Shown: positions 26,271-34,912, numbered from the stretch's first letter. The stretch: 35,456 nucleotides of DNA from Paenibacillus helianthi (GCF_001909055.1 NZ_LVWI01000069.1:1-35456); one strand, 5' to 3'. Notes: generated by a model not told the origin, from the letters alone. Numbers and translations are program-made.

Positions 26271-27731
26271 TTACGTTCCGCCAGAACTACCATTGTTCGT
26301 CGCGCCGTTCGCACTTGCAGTACCACTGTTATCAACCGCGCCTTCGGATGGAGATGGCGTAGCTGTAGGAAGAGCATTATCCCCACTCTGAACAGGCTCA
26401 GTCGGGCTCTCCTCACCAGAGACAGGCTCAGCACTAGGCTCTGAGGTTACCGTGCCGGTGCTGCTGTTATCCGGAGTTTCCGCGGCCGCCGGCGTTGCGG
26501 GAGCGTTTAGCTCCACAGTTGCCCTGAGACGTTGTGAAGCATTCCCTAGGGCAATGAACCTGGGTAGAGAAACATGTAACGTAACCTCATGAGATCCGGC
26601 TGTGAGGCCAACGACGTCTGCTACCACGCTGATATTGTTCTTATCTATCTGTTCCAGCAGATTTGGGGCTCCTGATACAGTCAGCGAAACGGTTTTACTG
26701 GCAGGATCTTTGATCAGAGCGGTAAGTCCTGTATCTACCCCCTCCAGCTTGACGGGAATATTATCAATGGTCTTCTCAGCAATGTTCGAGGTCACAACAG
26801 AAACATTTAAGACCGCAGGCTCAATCTTGGCAGCGCCCTCCGGAACTGTCAATTCCAGCTTCAGCTCCTTAGTACCTGCAGAATCAATTGAACCTAAGTT
26901 CAATGTCGCTTCATAGGATGATAAAGAAGCTAAGGATTCTTCAGTTCCATACACTGTTACCGTATCCTGTTCCGGCGTCACCTTGGACAAGGCCACACCC
27001 CCTGGCAGCTGACCGCTAAAACTCACATCCAGCGGCAGGCTTTTAAACGGAAGAGTAATCGGCAACTCCACAGTTACGAAGGACGGCTCGATAACTGCAT
27101 CCTTAATCTCGTTACCGCCGCTGTCATACGCATACAGCTTCAGCTTCTTTTCTTTTATCGTTTCACTGTCACCGTTAAGTTCAATGGTTCCCTGCACTTT
27201 GGCTACCTTTCTAAGCTCACTAGCACCCAGCGTAACCTTCGCCTCAACGGCTGGTTCTATGACCGGTGTACCTACCTGATAACCCGCCGCAGGCTCACCC
27301 TTGGTGATAATCGATATTGGAAAGGACTTGGTGTTGCGGAGTTCCACATGCACATTCACTTCATTGGGGATTATATCATCAAGCATCACGCCGCTCGGAA
27401 GTGAATAATGCAGGGGGAGCGTAGTGTCTCCTGGCTGAACATTGCTCAGATCAATCCACACTTTATAGGCATCTGAAAACTTGTAGGTGAGATCCGATTT
27501 TTTGCCCATGACTTCCAGTCTGACACTTTCGGCATCCCTTGAAGTGATTACATATTTATCCTCATTGAAGCCGGTATCCTCAATCTTCACATTTTCAATG
27601 GTTTTAGACTCCATGTTTACCGTTGTCTGGTTCGCAGGTGCAGTATCCACATGGACAATGATCCAAAGGATAATAGCGAAGGCAAGCGCGAGAATTTTGT
27701 TGAAATTGTTATTCTTCATCCACTTATCCAT
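26271..27731 (-). CDS. cdaR: CdaR, YbbR-domain regulator of diadenylate cyclase
   Basis: The 486-residue protein has one N-terminal membrane helix (about 12-28, ending in IIVHVDTAPANQ) and then about four extracytoplasmic YbbR beta repeats of 80-90 residues. The C-terminal tail from about 415 is low-complexity Ala/Pro/Ser/Thr/Gly and ends NGATNNGSSGGT. The tail is longer than in B. subtilis. CdaR modulates CdaA in the membrane. The start overlaps the cdaA stop by 8 bp and has GGAGGGAGG upstream, so the two are coupled. Confidence 0.93.
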   Translation of the reverse strand: MDKWMKNNNFNKILALAFAIILWIIVHVDTAPANQTTVNMESKTIENVKIEDTGFNEDKYVITSRDAESVRLEVMGKKSDLTYKFSDAYKVWIDLSNVQPGDTTLPLHYSLPSGVMLDDIIPNEVNVHVELRNTKSFPISIITKGEPAAGYQVGTPVIEPAVEAKVTLGASELRKVAKVQGTIELNGDSETIKEKKLKLYAYDSGGNEIKDAVIEPSFVTVELPITLPFKSLPLDVSFSGQLPGGVALSKVTPEQDTVTVYGTEESLASLSSYEATLNLGSIDSAGTKELKLELTVPEGAAKIEPAVLNVSVVTSNIAEKTIDNIPVKLEGVDTGLTALIKDPASKTVSLTVSGAPNLLEQIDKNNISVVADVVGLTAGSHEVTLHVSLPRFIALGNASQRLRATVELNAPATPAAAETPDNSSTGTVTSEPSAEPVSGEESPTEPVQSGDNALPTATPSPSEGAVDNSGTASANGATNNGSSGGT

Positions 27732-28554
27732 TGCGTTTATCCTCCCTCCGTTTCCAAAAGGCGGAGCTCTTCTCCTTCAGCGGTGAAGTGGCCCGAAGTT
27801 CCTCATAAAGCTTGGAAATCAGAGATTCTTCCTTAATATCACGCACGATCTGACCGTTAATTGCCAAAGATATCTGTCCGGTCTCTTCTGAGACCACGAC
27901 AGAGACGGAATCCGCAACCTCACTAATCCCAATTGCTGCCCGGTGACGGGTACCGAGCTCTTTGCTGATGAACGGATTCTCGGAGAGAGGCAAATAACAT
28001 GCAGCGGCGGCAATCTGCCCATCTTGCATAATGAGCGCACCGTCATGCAGCGGAGTATTGGGAATAAAGATATTGATTAACAGTTCGGAGCTGACTACAG
28101 ACCGCATAGGAATCCCAGACTCCGTATATTCATTCAGCCCCGTTGCCCTTTCAAAAACAATTAATGCCCCAATCTTTCGTTGCGCCAAATAATTCAGTGC
28201 TTTAATAACTTCACCAATCAATTTGCTGACTTCCTCATCATTCTCAGCAGCCCGTCCAAAAAACTTGCCCCGTCCAAGCTGCTCCAGCCCCCTTCGCAAT
28301 TCCGGCTGAAAGATGATAAATATCGCAAATATCCCGAACGTAAATATCTGGTTCATCAGCCACTTCAGCGTATATAAATCAAGAAGGGTACTAAGTGCCC
28401 AGATTACAACCAATACCAGAATCCCTTTTAGCAGCTGTATCGCCCGGGTCCCGCGCACCATATTTAGCACTTTGTAGATGATATAGCTGACAATCAGAAT
28501 ATCGATTATATCTTTAATGGACTCTTTCCATGTTAGATCTGTAAAATAACTCAT
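27724..28554 (-). CDS. cdaA: Diadenylate cyclase CdaA (c-di-AMP synthase)
   Basis: The 276-residue enzyme makes c-di-AMP from two ATP. Three membrane helices occupy about 13-85. The DAC domain (about 100-250) has the catalytic DGA at 171-173 and RHR at 203-205, both intact. GGGGG lies 7 bp before the ATG. It heads cdaA-cdaR-glmM and is separated from rsiW by a strong terminator, so it must have its own promoter in about 28560-28690. c-di-AMP controls potassium and osmolyte transport and cell-wall homeostasis. Confidence 0.96.
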   Translation of the reverse strand: MSYFTDLTWKESIKDIIDILIVSYIIYKVLNMVRGTRAIQLLKGILVLVVIWALSTLLDLYTLKWLMNQIFTFGIFAIFIIFQPELRRGLEQLGRGKFFGRAAENDEEVSKLIGEVIKALNYLAQRKIGALIVFERATGLNEYTESGIPMRSVVSSELLINIFIPNTPLHDGALIMQDGQIAAAACYLPLSENPFISKELGTRHRAAIGISEVADSVSVVVSEETGQISLAINGQIVRDIKEESLISKLYEELRATSPLKEKSSAFWKRREDKRNG

Positions 28555-28692
28555 GCCAAAACCCCCGTCATTTCATATTAGCTGGGTTTATGTAAACTGT
28601 CTGTAAGTTCTGTATCATACCTAGGTTATAACGTTCCAGCCCAGGTTGCAAGTTTCAGTCGCCGGGGAAACCTATTCCCCTATACCTTCGCA

Positions 28693-28727
28693 ACAAAAAA
28701 GCGCCATCTTTCCGGAAAAAGAGGCGC
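28693..28727 (-). terminator. Terminator of rsiW
   Basis: On the minus strand GCGCC pairs with GGCGC, extended by partial pairing through CTTTTTCCGG, and is followed by TTTTTT. It ends the sigW/rsiW transcript before cdaA. Confidence 0.85.
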
Positions 28728-28762
28728 AAATAATATTCCTGCTAAAAGCAACCAAGTGTTAT

Positions 28763-29377
28763 TTAACGGTAGGCAACTTCAGAGAACATGTTCGTCACTT
28801 TATACCAGAGCCAACTTACCGCTTGGTCTATGCTTTTGACTTGCCCGGAGATATGAGCTGTTGAAGCCTGGTACAGGGAGCCGTCAATCACAGTCACATT
28901 ACCGTCCACTTCCCCATATACCTGAGTTTTACCGTTCTCCACCGTTAGATCGCCAGATATCGTTTTACCAGAGGGTACGATGACCGTATTCCCTTGAATG
29001 ACAACCTGTTCCAGGTCTGTTCCCCTGACCACAAGCTGCCGATCCTGATTCCAAAAGGTAACGGAGCTCATCAGCATCACCAGAATGAACACGGACGCCG
29101 CTGAAAGAGCGGGGTGCCGCTTGATCCAGGTCACAAATGCGCGTTCCTTCTTGACCTGGGGCAATGAATTCATAATCCGGCTTACAAGATCCTCCGAAGC
29201 CACAGGACTCTGGTGCATCAGGGAAAACATCAGCATATCGGTCTGTTCCAATTCTTTGAACTTTGCACGGCAATCTGTACAGGATAGAAGATGCTCCTTC
29301 AATTCCCTCTGTTGCAGTTCGGGCAAGTCGTCATCCAGGTAGTCGTGCATCATAGAGACGGCCAGTTTGCATTCCAT
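28763..29377 (-). CDS. rsiW: Anti-sigma-W factor, RsiW-like
   Basis: The protein has an N-terminal zinc anti-sigma domain with the H-x3-C-x2-C motif (HLLSCTDC, near residues 26-33). One membrane helix lies at about 88-108, followed by an extracytoplasmic part rich in V-x-G repeats (VRGTDLEQVVIQGNT onward) that resembles polymer-forming adhesin/bactofilin-like beta repeats. RsiW holds SigW inactive until regulated proteolysis under envelope stress. The start at 29377 follows AAAGGA. An in-frame ATG at 29395 is possible but has no clear ribosome site. It is 121 bp after sigW, with an ECF-type promoter between. Confidence 0.87.
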   Translation of the reverse strand: MECKLAVSMMHDYLDDDLPELQQRELKEHLLSCTDCRAKFKELEQTDMLMFSLMHQSPVASEDLVSRIMNSLPQVKKERAFVTWIKRHPALSAASVFILVMLMSSVTFWNQDRQLVVRGTDLEQVVIQGNTVIVPSGKTISGDLTVENGKTQVYGEVDGNVTVIDGSLYQASTAHISGQVKSIDQAVSWLWYKVTNMFSEVAYR

Positions 29378-29456
29378 AGGAGCCAATCCTTTCATGAGTG
29401 CTATTTAATTATAACAAGACAAAGGGGCAGGGCGCATAAGACTTGCTTAACTTACA

Positions 29457-29482
29457 TACGGCGCTGCCAATCATACGTTTCA
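29457..29482 (-). promoter_or_regulatory. ECF (SigW-type) promoter upstream of rsiW
   Basis: TGAAAC (29482-29477), exactly 16 bp, and CGTA (29460-29457) form a perfect match to the B. subtilis SigW consensus. It starts 17 bp after the sigW stop and points to rsiW. Confidence 0.75.
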
Positions 29483-29498
29483 TAAAAAATAATCTATT

Positions 29499-30065
29499 TT
29501 ACATTTTAGGCTCTAATTTTTTACGTAAAAATTCACGTCCCCGGTGTACTCGGGTCTTAATCGTTGTTACAGGCATATCCAAGACATCACTAATTTCCTG
29601 AAGCGACAAGTCCTGCAGATAGCGCAAAATCATCACTGATCTGTATTTCACAGGCAAACTGTCGATGGCCTCATAGATCAATCTCTGTGTCTCTGAGAGC
29701 AGCAGTTCTGTTTCCGGAGTCACATTATCACTGGGAATCATGGAATAGCCGTCAATGCCTTCCTGGTCGTTCATTTCTGCATCCAGCGAATATGTGGGCC
29801 GCCGCTTACGCAACCTGTCAATGCAAAGGTTCGTGCCGATGCGGTAAATCCATGTTGAAAACTTTTGTTTGTCATCATAGCGGTCCAAATTGCGATACAC
29901 ACGCAAAAATGTTTCCTGAACAATATCTTCCGCTTCATGGCGGTTGTTCAGCATCCGATAAGCCAAATGATATATTTTGTCTTTATATAGTTCCACAAGC
30001 TCGGCAAATGCCCTTTGGTCGCCCTTTAAGGCGAGCTTTGTCAATCTGCCTTCCAAATTCTCCAC
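29499..30065 (-). CDS. sigW: ECF sigma factor SigW
   Basis: The 188-residue sigma factor has region 2 at about 21-88 (AEDIVQETFLRVYRNLDRY) and region 4 at about 130-182 (LSLQEISDVLDMPVTTIKTRVHRGREFLRKKL). The closest match I recognise is SigW: DAEM and the TxIDRLRKRRP region align with the B. subtilis protein. It directs RNA polymerase to envelope-stress genes (TGAAAC-N16-CGTA). The start is GTG at 30065, 7 bp after GGGGGAG. The next gene is its anti-sigma factor and cdaA-cdaR-glmM-glmS follow, as in Bacillus. No perfect SigW site is visible upstream of sigW itself. Confidence 0.92.
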   Translation of the reverse strand: MENLEGRLTKLALKGDQRAFAELVELYKDKIYHLAYRMLNNRHEAEDIVQETFLRVYRNLDRYDDKQKFSTWIYRIGTNLCIDRLRKRRPTYSLDAEMNDQEGIDGYSMIPSDNVTPETELLLSETQRLIYEAIDSLPVKYRSVMILRYLQDLSLQEISDVLDMPVTTIKTRVHRGREFLRKKLEPKM

Positions 30066-30257
30066 CTGTTAACTCCCCCAGACTTGCCGCCCTTGGTCTT
30101 TCATCTCATGAATGTCCACGGTACAAGCTCTTAAATGGTAATTCATGTTTCGTCAAAAATCAAGGATAGTATTGTTACTTTCTATCTAGAATGGGCACAG
30201 CACGAGGGATAAAAAACGATGATTCATCGCGACTTTGAGAACATTTGGATTTACGGT

Positions 30258-30322
30258 CGCTGTTATTGGCGGATTTCCTGATCGAAACCGCTACTCACGG
30301 TCGAAATCCCAGAATAAAGGCG
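30258..30322. repeat. Imperfect palindromic intergenic element
   Basis: Arms 30258-30277 and 30303-30322 match as inverted repeats at about 15 of 20 positions. GGATTTC/GAAATCC forms the closed part, and an inner CCG-CTACTCA-CGG hairpin lies between. It occupies the 457-bp gap between sigW and the ppc terminator; I see no gene in that gap. It looks like a dispersed intergenic repeat of the kind abundant in Paenibacillus. Confidence 0.5.
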
Positions 30323-30522
30323 CACGCTGTTCTCCTCCAATTCCAAATCCCCACTTTGTCGCTCCATCATCAGAATTTAAAATCCCTGTTACTCTGCCCA
30401 AAATTCATATCAGTAACAATGAGGTAAGGCAAAGGGCGGGAAGCGGTTTTGTCTCTTACCAGCTTCGTTATCCTCTCAGTTCTCTCGGCGGCTTCAGCCA
30501 TCCAGGTTACTAATCCAGAACT

Positions 30523-30564
30523 AAAAATCCCCGTCCAGCCTCCATACAGAGGCGAACGGGGATT
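30523..30564 (-). terminator. Terminator of ppc
   Basis: On the minus strand AATCCCCGT-TC-GCCTC pairs with GAGGC-TG-GACGGGGATT over a 5-nt loop, followed by TTTT. It is a strong intrinsic terminator about 45 bp after the ppc stop. Confidence 0.92.
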
Positions 30565-30610
30565 GTGAATAATATAAAGAACAAATCAACAACCAACCTA
30601 GATCAGAATA

Positions 30611-33403
30611 TCAGCCGGTATTCCGTAATCCGGCGGCAATACCGTTGATAGTGAGCAGCACTTCGCGGAGCAACTCCGCGTCATCACCGTCCACTTCGCG
30701 CAAGGCTCTTAGCTCGGACAATAGCTGCACCTGCAAATAGCTCAGCGGGTCAACGTATGGATTTCGCAGACGAATAGATTCCTGAATAACAGGCACATTA
30801 TCCAAGATGTCCTGCTGTCCGGTGATTTTGAGAATCAGCTCGGAAGTCAGCTTGAATTCCGTTTCTATCTGTCCGAAGATACGCTGACGCGCCTCTTCAT
30901 TTTTGCCCATGCTGGCATATTCCTTGGCTATAATCAGGTCAGCCTTGGCAATAGCCATCTGCAGTGTGTCAATTAATGTAGTAAAGAACGAGAAGTTTGC
31001 ATACATATGCTGCATGACCTTCAGGTTCTCTTCCTTATTGTCATAGAAGCTCTGCAGGCCCGTTCCGGCAGCGTACCAGGCAGGAAGCAGATAACGGCTC
31101 TGTGTCCAGGCAAACACCCAAGGAATCGCACGCAGGTCCTCGAACCGGTCACTATTCTTCCGTTTGGAAGGACGGGAACCAATGTTAAGCTCCCCGACCT
31201 CAGGAAGCGGTGTTGACTCCTTGAAGTAGGTCAGGAAGTCCGGGTCACGGAAGATTAGGTCCTGATATTTGTTCAATGAAACCTCAGAAATACGGGCAAC
31301 AATTTTTTCCCATTCCGGCTCATATAGATCTGTATGAGGTGATCTGGCATTAATTGCAGCTGTAACCAGTGCGGATGTTGCCTGCTCCAGACTGCGGTAG
31401 GCAATCCCCTGCATCGAATAACGTGAGGAGATAACTTCGCCCTGTTCCGTAATCTTAATGCCGCCTCCAATCGTAGAAGCCGGTTGCGCCAGAATACTGC
31501 GGTTCAGCGGCATGCCGCCACGTCCAAGTGCTCCACCGCGGCCATGGAAAAATTTCAGCTTAATACCGAAATCATCCGCCGTAGCCGTAATCTCCTTGAG
31601 GGCAACCCGCAGCTCGTAATTGGCGGTTACCACACCCCCATCCTTGTTACTGTCTGAGTAACCAAGCATAATTTCCTGCAAATCGTTCATGGCTCTCACC
31701 GCATCCCGGTAGATCGGCAAGTTAAGCAGCGTACGCATAATTTGTGGAGCATCATGAAGGTCGTCAATGGTCTCGAACAGCGGAACAGCCTGTAGTGTAC
31801 AAACTACAGTACCATCATTGTCTTTTCGGAACAGACCAACTTCTTTGGCGAATACCATGACCTCCAGAATGTCACTTGCGGCTTCAGCCATGCTGATTAG
31901 ATAACTGGTAATACACTGTTTGCCGTACTCCTCTTGCGCCGTATAAATGGCACGGTATACTGCAAGACATTCTTCAGTGCTCTCACTGTAGGACTGATAA
32001 GGCGAAGTCAGCGGACGCGGATCATTAAGCAGCTTTTCTAGAAGATCGATCTTCTCATTCTCCTGCAGCTTTGCATAATCCTGTGTAACGTTCATTTTGG
32101 CCAGAATCTCAGTCATCGCATTTTCATGCTCCTGACTATGCTGACGGACATCAAGCGTCGCAGTATGGAACCCAAACAACTCCACCTGGCGAATCAGCTT
32201 CTTGATATAGGTATCCGCTACATAATCTGCATAGTGATGTCGCAGACTGCGGTCGATCACGTTCAAATCATCTATAAATTCTTCCGGTGAAGAGTAGCGC
32301 TCCAGTGAGCCTTTCTTCTCATCATCCATAACGTTCTGCGTCTTGGCGATCATATAGGTAAGCTTAATCCGGTAGGGCTCATTATCATTATGCCAGGATT
32401 TTGACTTATCCAGATTAATAAGGCTCCGGTTCAATTCAATGGATTCCAGCAACTCCGGCGTTACATTAACGATACTGGTGCTAAAGCTCAGATACTGCAT
32501 CAGCTCACGCATAATGCGTTGGTATTCCCGAATCGCCAGTTTACGCTGAAGTCTCAGTGTCTGCAGAGTCACAGCTGCCGTCACCGAAGGATTGCCATCC
32601 CGGTCGCCGCCGATCCACGAACCAAAACGCAGATACGTCGGTACGTGCCAATTCTGGCCCGGGTAGTATTTGCTTAGACATCGTTCAAGTTCTTGATACA
32701 CATCCGGCAACACTTGGAAAATCGTCTCATGGAAATAATACATCCCATTGCGGACTTCATCCAGCACCGTTGGCTTGCGGTCGCGCAGCTCATCCGTCTG
32801 CCACAAGGTAATGACCTCATTAAGCAGTTTCTCCCGCAGTTGTTCACGTTCACGGAACGTTAGGGTAGGGTTATCCAGACCCATGACGTCATCGGAGATA
32901 CGTTTATGAATATCAAGAATCGCCCTCCGCATCGCTTCAGTAGGGTGAGCGGTCATGACCAGCTCCAGAGACAGACCATTCATGATTTCATGAACATCCT
33001 CGTGTGAGAAGTCACTCTCGCGGAGCTCTTGAATCGCGCTTTCGATAGAACCAGGCTGTACGGTCTCCCCGGCTGAACGTTCGTAGTCGCGTTTACGGCG
33101 AATCCGGTGATTCTGCTCCGCGATGTTCACCAATTGAAAATAAATAGCAAACGCCCGTATCACCTGGTGGCGATTCTCCGGATCCAGTGAATTAATTAGC
33201 TCCTTGAATTCATTGTGCAGTTCAGGCAAAAACAATGAGCGCAGCGATTTGCTGGTTTCACGGATCTTCTCCACGATATCCAACAGTTCGTTGCCGCCTT
33301 GGTGAACCAAGACTTCACCCAAAATATTCCCCAGGAACCGTACGTCTCGCCGCAGCAGATTATTTGAATTGCTTTTGCTGACGGCAGTCGTAAGTTCGGT
33401 CAT
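30611..33403 (-). CDS. ppc: Phosphoenolpyruvate carboxylase
   Basis: The 930-residue enzyme carboxylates phosphoenolpyruvate to oxaloacetate, replenishing the TCA cycle. Its catalytic His153 is in VMTAHPTEAMRR, and the glycine-rich loop FHGRGGALGRGG lies near 616-627. The family C-terminus TINGIAAGLRNTG is intact. Length is that of bacterial PEPC. GGGGGGAG lies 4-5 bp before the ATG at 33403. It is a single gene with its own terminator. Many Bacillus use pyruvate carboxylase instead, so its presence fits Paenibacillus. Confidence 0.97.
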   Translation of the reverse strand: MTELTTAVSKSNSNNLLRRDVRFLGNILGEVLVHQGGNELLDIVEKIRETSKSLRSLFLPELHNEFKELINSLDPENRHQVIRAFAIYFQLVNIAEQNHRIRRKRDYERSAGETVQPGSIESAIQELRESDFSHEDVHEIMNGLSLELVMTAHPTEAMRRAILDIHKRISDDVMGLDNPTLTFREREQLREKLLNEVITLWQTDELRDRKPTVLDEVRNGMYYFHETIFQVLPDVYQELERCLSKYYPGQNWHVPTYLRFGSWIGGDRDGNPSVTAAVTLQTLRLQRKLAIREYQRIMRELMQYLSFSTSIVNVTPELLESIELNRSLINLDKSKSWHNDNEPYRIKLTYMIAKTQNVMDDEKKGSLERYSSPEEFIDDLNVIDRSLRHHYADYVADTYIKKLIRQVELFGFHTATLDVRQHSQEHENAMTEILAKMNVTQDYAKLQENEKIDLLEKLLNDPRPLTSPYQSYSESTEECLAVYRAIYTAQEEYGKQCITSYLISMAEAASDILEVMVFAKEVGLFRKDNDGTVVCTLQAVPLFETIDDLHDAPQIMRTLLNLPIYRDAVRAMNDLQEIMLGYSDSNKDGGVVTANYELRVALKEITATADDFGIKLKFFHGRGGALGRGGMPLNRSILAQPASTIGGGIKITEQGEVISSRYSMQGIAYRSLEQATSALVTAAINARSPHTDLYEPEWEKIVARISEVSLNKYQDLIFRDPDFLTYFKESTPLPEVGELNIGSRPSKRKNSDRFEDLRAIPWVFAWTQSRYLLPAWYAAGTGLQSFYDNKEENLKVMQHMYANFSFFTTLIDTLQMAIAKADLIIAKEYASMGKNEEARQRIFGQIETEFKLTSELILKITGQQDILDNVPVIQESIRLRNPYVDPLSYLQVQLLSELRALREVDGDDAELLREVLLTINGIAAGLRNTG

Positions 33404-34003
33404 GCTGCTCCCCCCATCCTCTTCCGGATCAATGCTTTTAACATTGTCTATTTGAAGCTTTCCTCATATCATACAATAAAACTGCCCGGAAATCTCCAAC
33501 TTTATTGCGCTGTAAAGCGATACAGCAATTAAGATTATACACCAATCTAACTATTTATACAGTCATAAAAATGATGTGTATATCTTCCTATTTATATTGT
33601 CTGATCCGCATCGGGTTTATGTAACAGTCATGTAATGATTCATCACTGAAATTTGAATACGAAGTCCTTTTAATTATTGCTTACGTGAACTTTATTTACA
33701 TAAAAGTTAGCTTCTATTGAGAGATTTCAAGCTTTTTATTTCAAACTATGGTTTTTCACTTGTATTCTAATTGTGAATTTTCTTAAAACGGCCTAAACGA
33801 AATTTCACTTTCTTAAAGCATTTTTTGTACCTGTCGTAAGTTTATTCAATTTGAAAACCAAGCTTAGATATTTCGTGTTGGTAAATTTGTGGTCAGTTCT
33901 GGAATATTCAAAATATTTCATTCTTGCTCTTGAGACTATTCGCATGGAGCAGAATTATATCAACACTTCTTTATAATTCTCGTGATGTAATGCTTTGGAT
34001 TAA
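33404..34003. other. AT-rich intergenic region upstream of ppc
   Basis: No coding region of credible length or composition is visible on either strand. On the minus strand a TATAAT (33539-33534) could be the ppc -10, but no good -35 accompanies it. A GCTGTA/TACAGC hairpin lies just downstream in the presumed ppc leader. The rest (about 33560-34000) shows nothing I can assign. Confidence 0.4.
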
Positions 34004-34033
34004 CAAAAAAACTCCTACCAAAAGTAAGAGTTG
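34004..34033 (-). terminator. Terminator of the rRNA-tRNA operon
   Basis: On the minus strand ACTCTTAC pairs with GTAGGAGT (one G-T wobble), followed by seven T. It lies 25 bp after the last tRNA gene. Confidence 0.88.
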
Positions 34034-34057
34034 ATTGTCAGCTTAAGAGCTGTGTTA

Positions 34058-34131
34058 TCGGGATGACACGATTTGAACATGCGACCCCCTGGTCCCAAAC
34101 CAGGTGCTCTACCAAGCTGAGCTACATCCCG
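34058..34131 (-). tRNA. tRNA-Pro(UGG), copy 2
   Basis: Cloverleaf CGGGATG/CATCCCG, anticodon loop TTTGGGA (anticodon TGG) and T-arm TTCAAAT are present. CCA is not encoded. It is identical to the copy at 34233-34306 and is the last gene of the operon. Confidence 0.95.
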
Positions 34132-34146
34132 AAACGTATAAAATTA

Positions 34147-34220
34147 TGGAGCGGGTGATGGGAATCGAACCCACGCTATCAGCTTGGAAGGCTGAAGTTC
34201 TACCATTGAACTACACCCGC
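34147..34220 (-). tRNA. tRNA-Gly(UCC)
   Basis: Acceptor GCGGGTG/CACCCGC, anticodon TCC in CTTCCAA and T-arm GTTCGAT are visible. The 3' CCA is encoded. Confidence 0.95.
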
Positions 34221-34232
34221 ACAGGTGTAAAA

Positions 34233-34306
34233 TCGGGATGACACGATTTGAACATGCGACCCCCTGGTCCCAAACCAGGTGCTCTACCAAGCTGAGCTAC
34301 ATCCCG
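34233..34306 (-). tRNA. tRNA-Pro(UGG), copy 1
   Basis: It is identical over the tRNA body to the copy at 34058-34131, with anticodon TGG and no encoded CCA. tRNA-Gly(UCC) sits between the two copies. Confidence 0.95.
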
Positions 34307-34332
34307 TTAATATATTCTCTTTAAATAAAAAA

Positions 34333-34409
34333 TGGCGCGCCCTGAGAGATTCGAACTCCCGGCCTTTTGATTCGTAGTCAAACGCTCTATCCAGCTGAGC
34401 TAAGGGCGC
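34333..34409 (-). tRNA. tRNA-Arg(ACG)
   Basis: Acceptor GCGCCCT with AGGGCGC, anticodon ACG in CTACGAA and encoded CCA. The A34 is expected to be edited to inosine by TadA. Confidence 0.95.
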
Positions 34410-34416
34410 AAAATAA

Positions 34417-34491
34417 TGGAGCGGACGACGGGAATCGAACCCGCGACCCTCGCCTTGGCAAGGCGATGCTCTACCGCTGAGCCACGTCCGC
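34417..34491 (-). tRNA. tRNA-Gly(GCC)
   Basis: Acceptor GCGGACG/CGTCCGC, anticodon GCC in TTGCCAA and encoded CCA. Confidence 0.95.
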
Positions 34492-34498
34492 AACTAAG

Positions 34499-34582
34499 TG
34501 GTGCGCGTGAAGGGACTTGAACCCCCACGTCGTAAGACGCCAGATCCTAAGTCTGGTGCGTCTGCCATTCCGCCACACGCGC
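34499..34582 (-). tRNA. tRNA-Leu(UAG)
   Basis: A class II tRNA with a long variable arm (CGTCTTACGACG), acceptor GCGCGTG, anticodon TAG in CTTAGGA and encoded CCA. Confidence 0.94.
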
Positions 34583-34598
34583 ATGATACAAATAAAAG

Positions 34599-34671
34599 TG
34601 AGCCATGAAGGACTCGAACCTTCGACACCCTGATTAAAAGTCAGGTGCTCTACCAACTGAGCTAATGGCTC
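34599..34671 (-). tRNA. tRNA-Lys(UUU)
   Basis: Acceptor GAGCCAT/ATGGCTC, anticodon TTT in CTTTTAA. The sequence after the discriminator A is CTTTT, so CCA is not encoded. Confidence 0.95.
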
Positions 34672-34676
34672 CCATT

Positions 34677-34750
34677 TGGCAGGGGATATAGGATTCGAAC
34701 CTATGATGACGGAGTCAGAGTCCGTTGCCTTACCGCTTGGCTAATCCCCT
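34677..34750 (-). tRNA. tRNA-Gln(CUG)
   Basis: Acceptor AGGGGAT/ATCCCCT, anticodon arm ACGGA-CTCTGAC-TCCGT gives anticodon CTG, and CCA is encoded. Bacillota usually rely on UUG alone, so this is a less common isoacceptor that reads CAG only. Confidence 0.9.
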
Positions 34751-34802
34751 ATGATGGATACCTATAGTGTGCCCACAATCTCTTTCAATATGAGAACGAT
34801 TA

Positions 34803-34878
34803 TGGTGGAGGCTGAGGGGTTCGAACCCCCGACCCTCTGCTTGTAAGGCAGATGCTCTCCCAGCTGAGCTAAGCCTCC
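34803..34878 (-). tRNA. tRNA-Val(UAC)
   Basis: Acceptor GGAGGCT with AGCCTCC, anticodon TAC in CTTACAA and encoded CCA. Confidence 0.95.
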
Positions 34879-34912
34879 ATATGTATGGTTGTCCTCAAGG
34901 GAAAATGAAATT

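Noticed and set aside
30066..30180. SigW autoregulatory promoter upstream of sigW
   Set aside because: A GAAAC occurs near 30150 but no CGTA lies 16-17 bp downstream. A weak sigma-A-like TTGACG-N17-TAAGAG is as good an explanation.
33560..34000. A small RNA or gene in the AT-rich gap before the tRNA cluster
   Set aside because: No stable hairpin series, promoter-terminator pair or credible frame could be seen.
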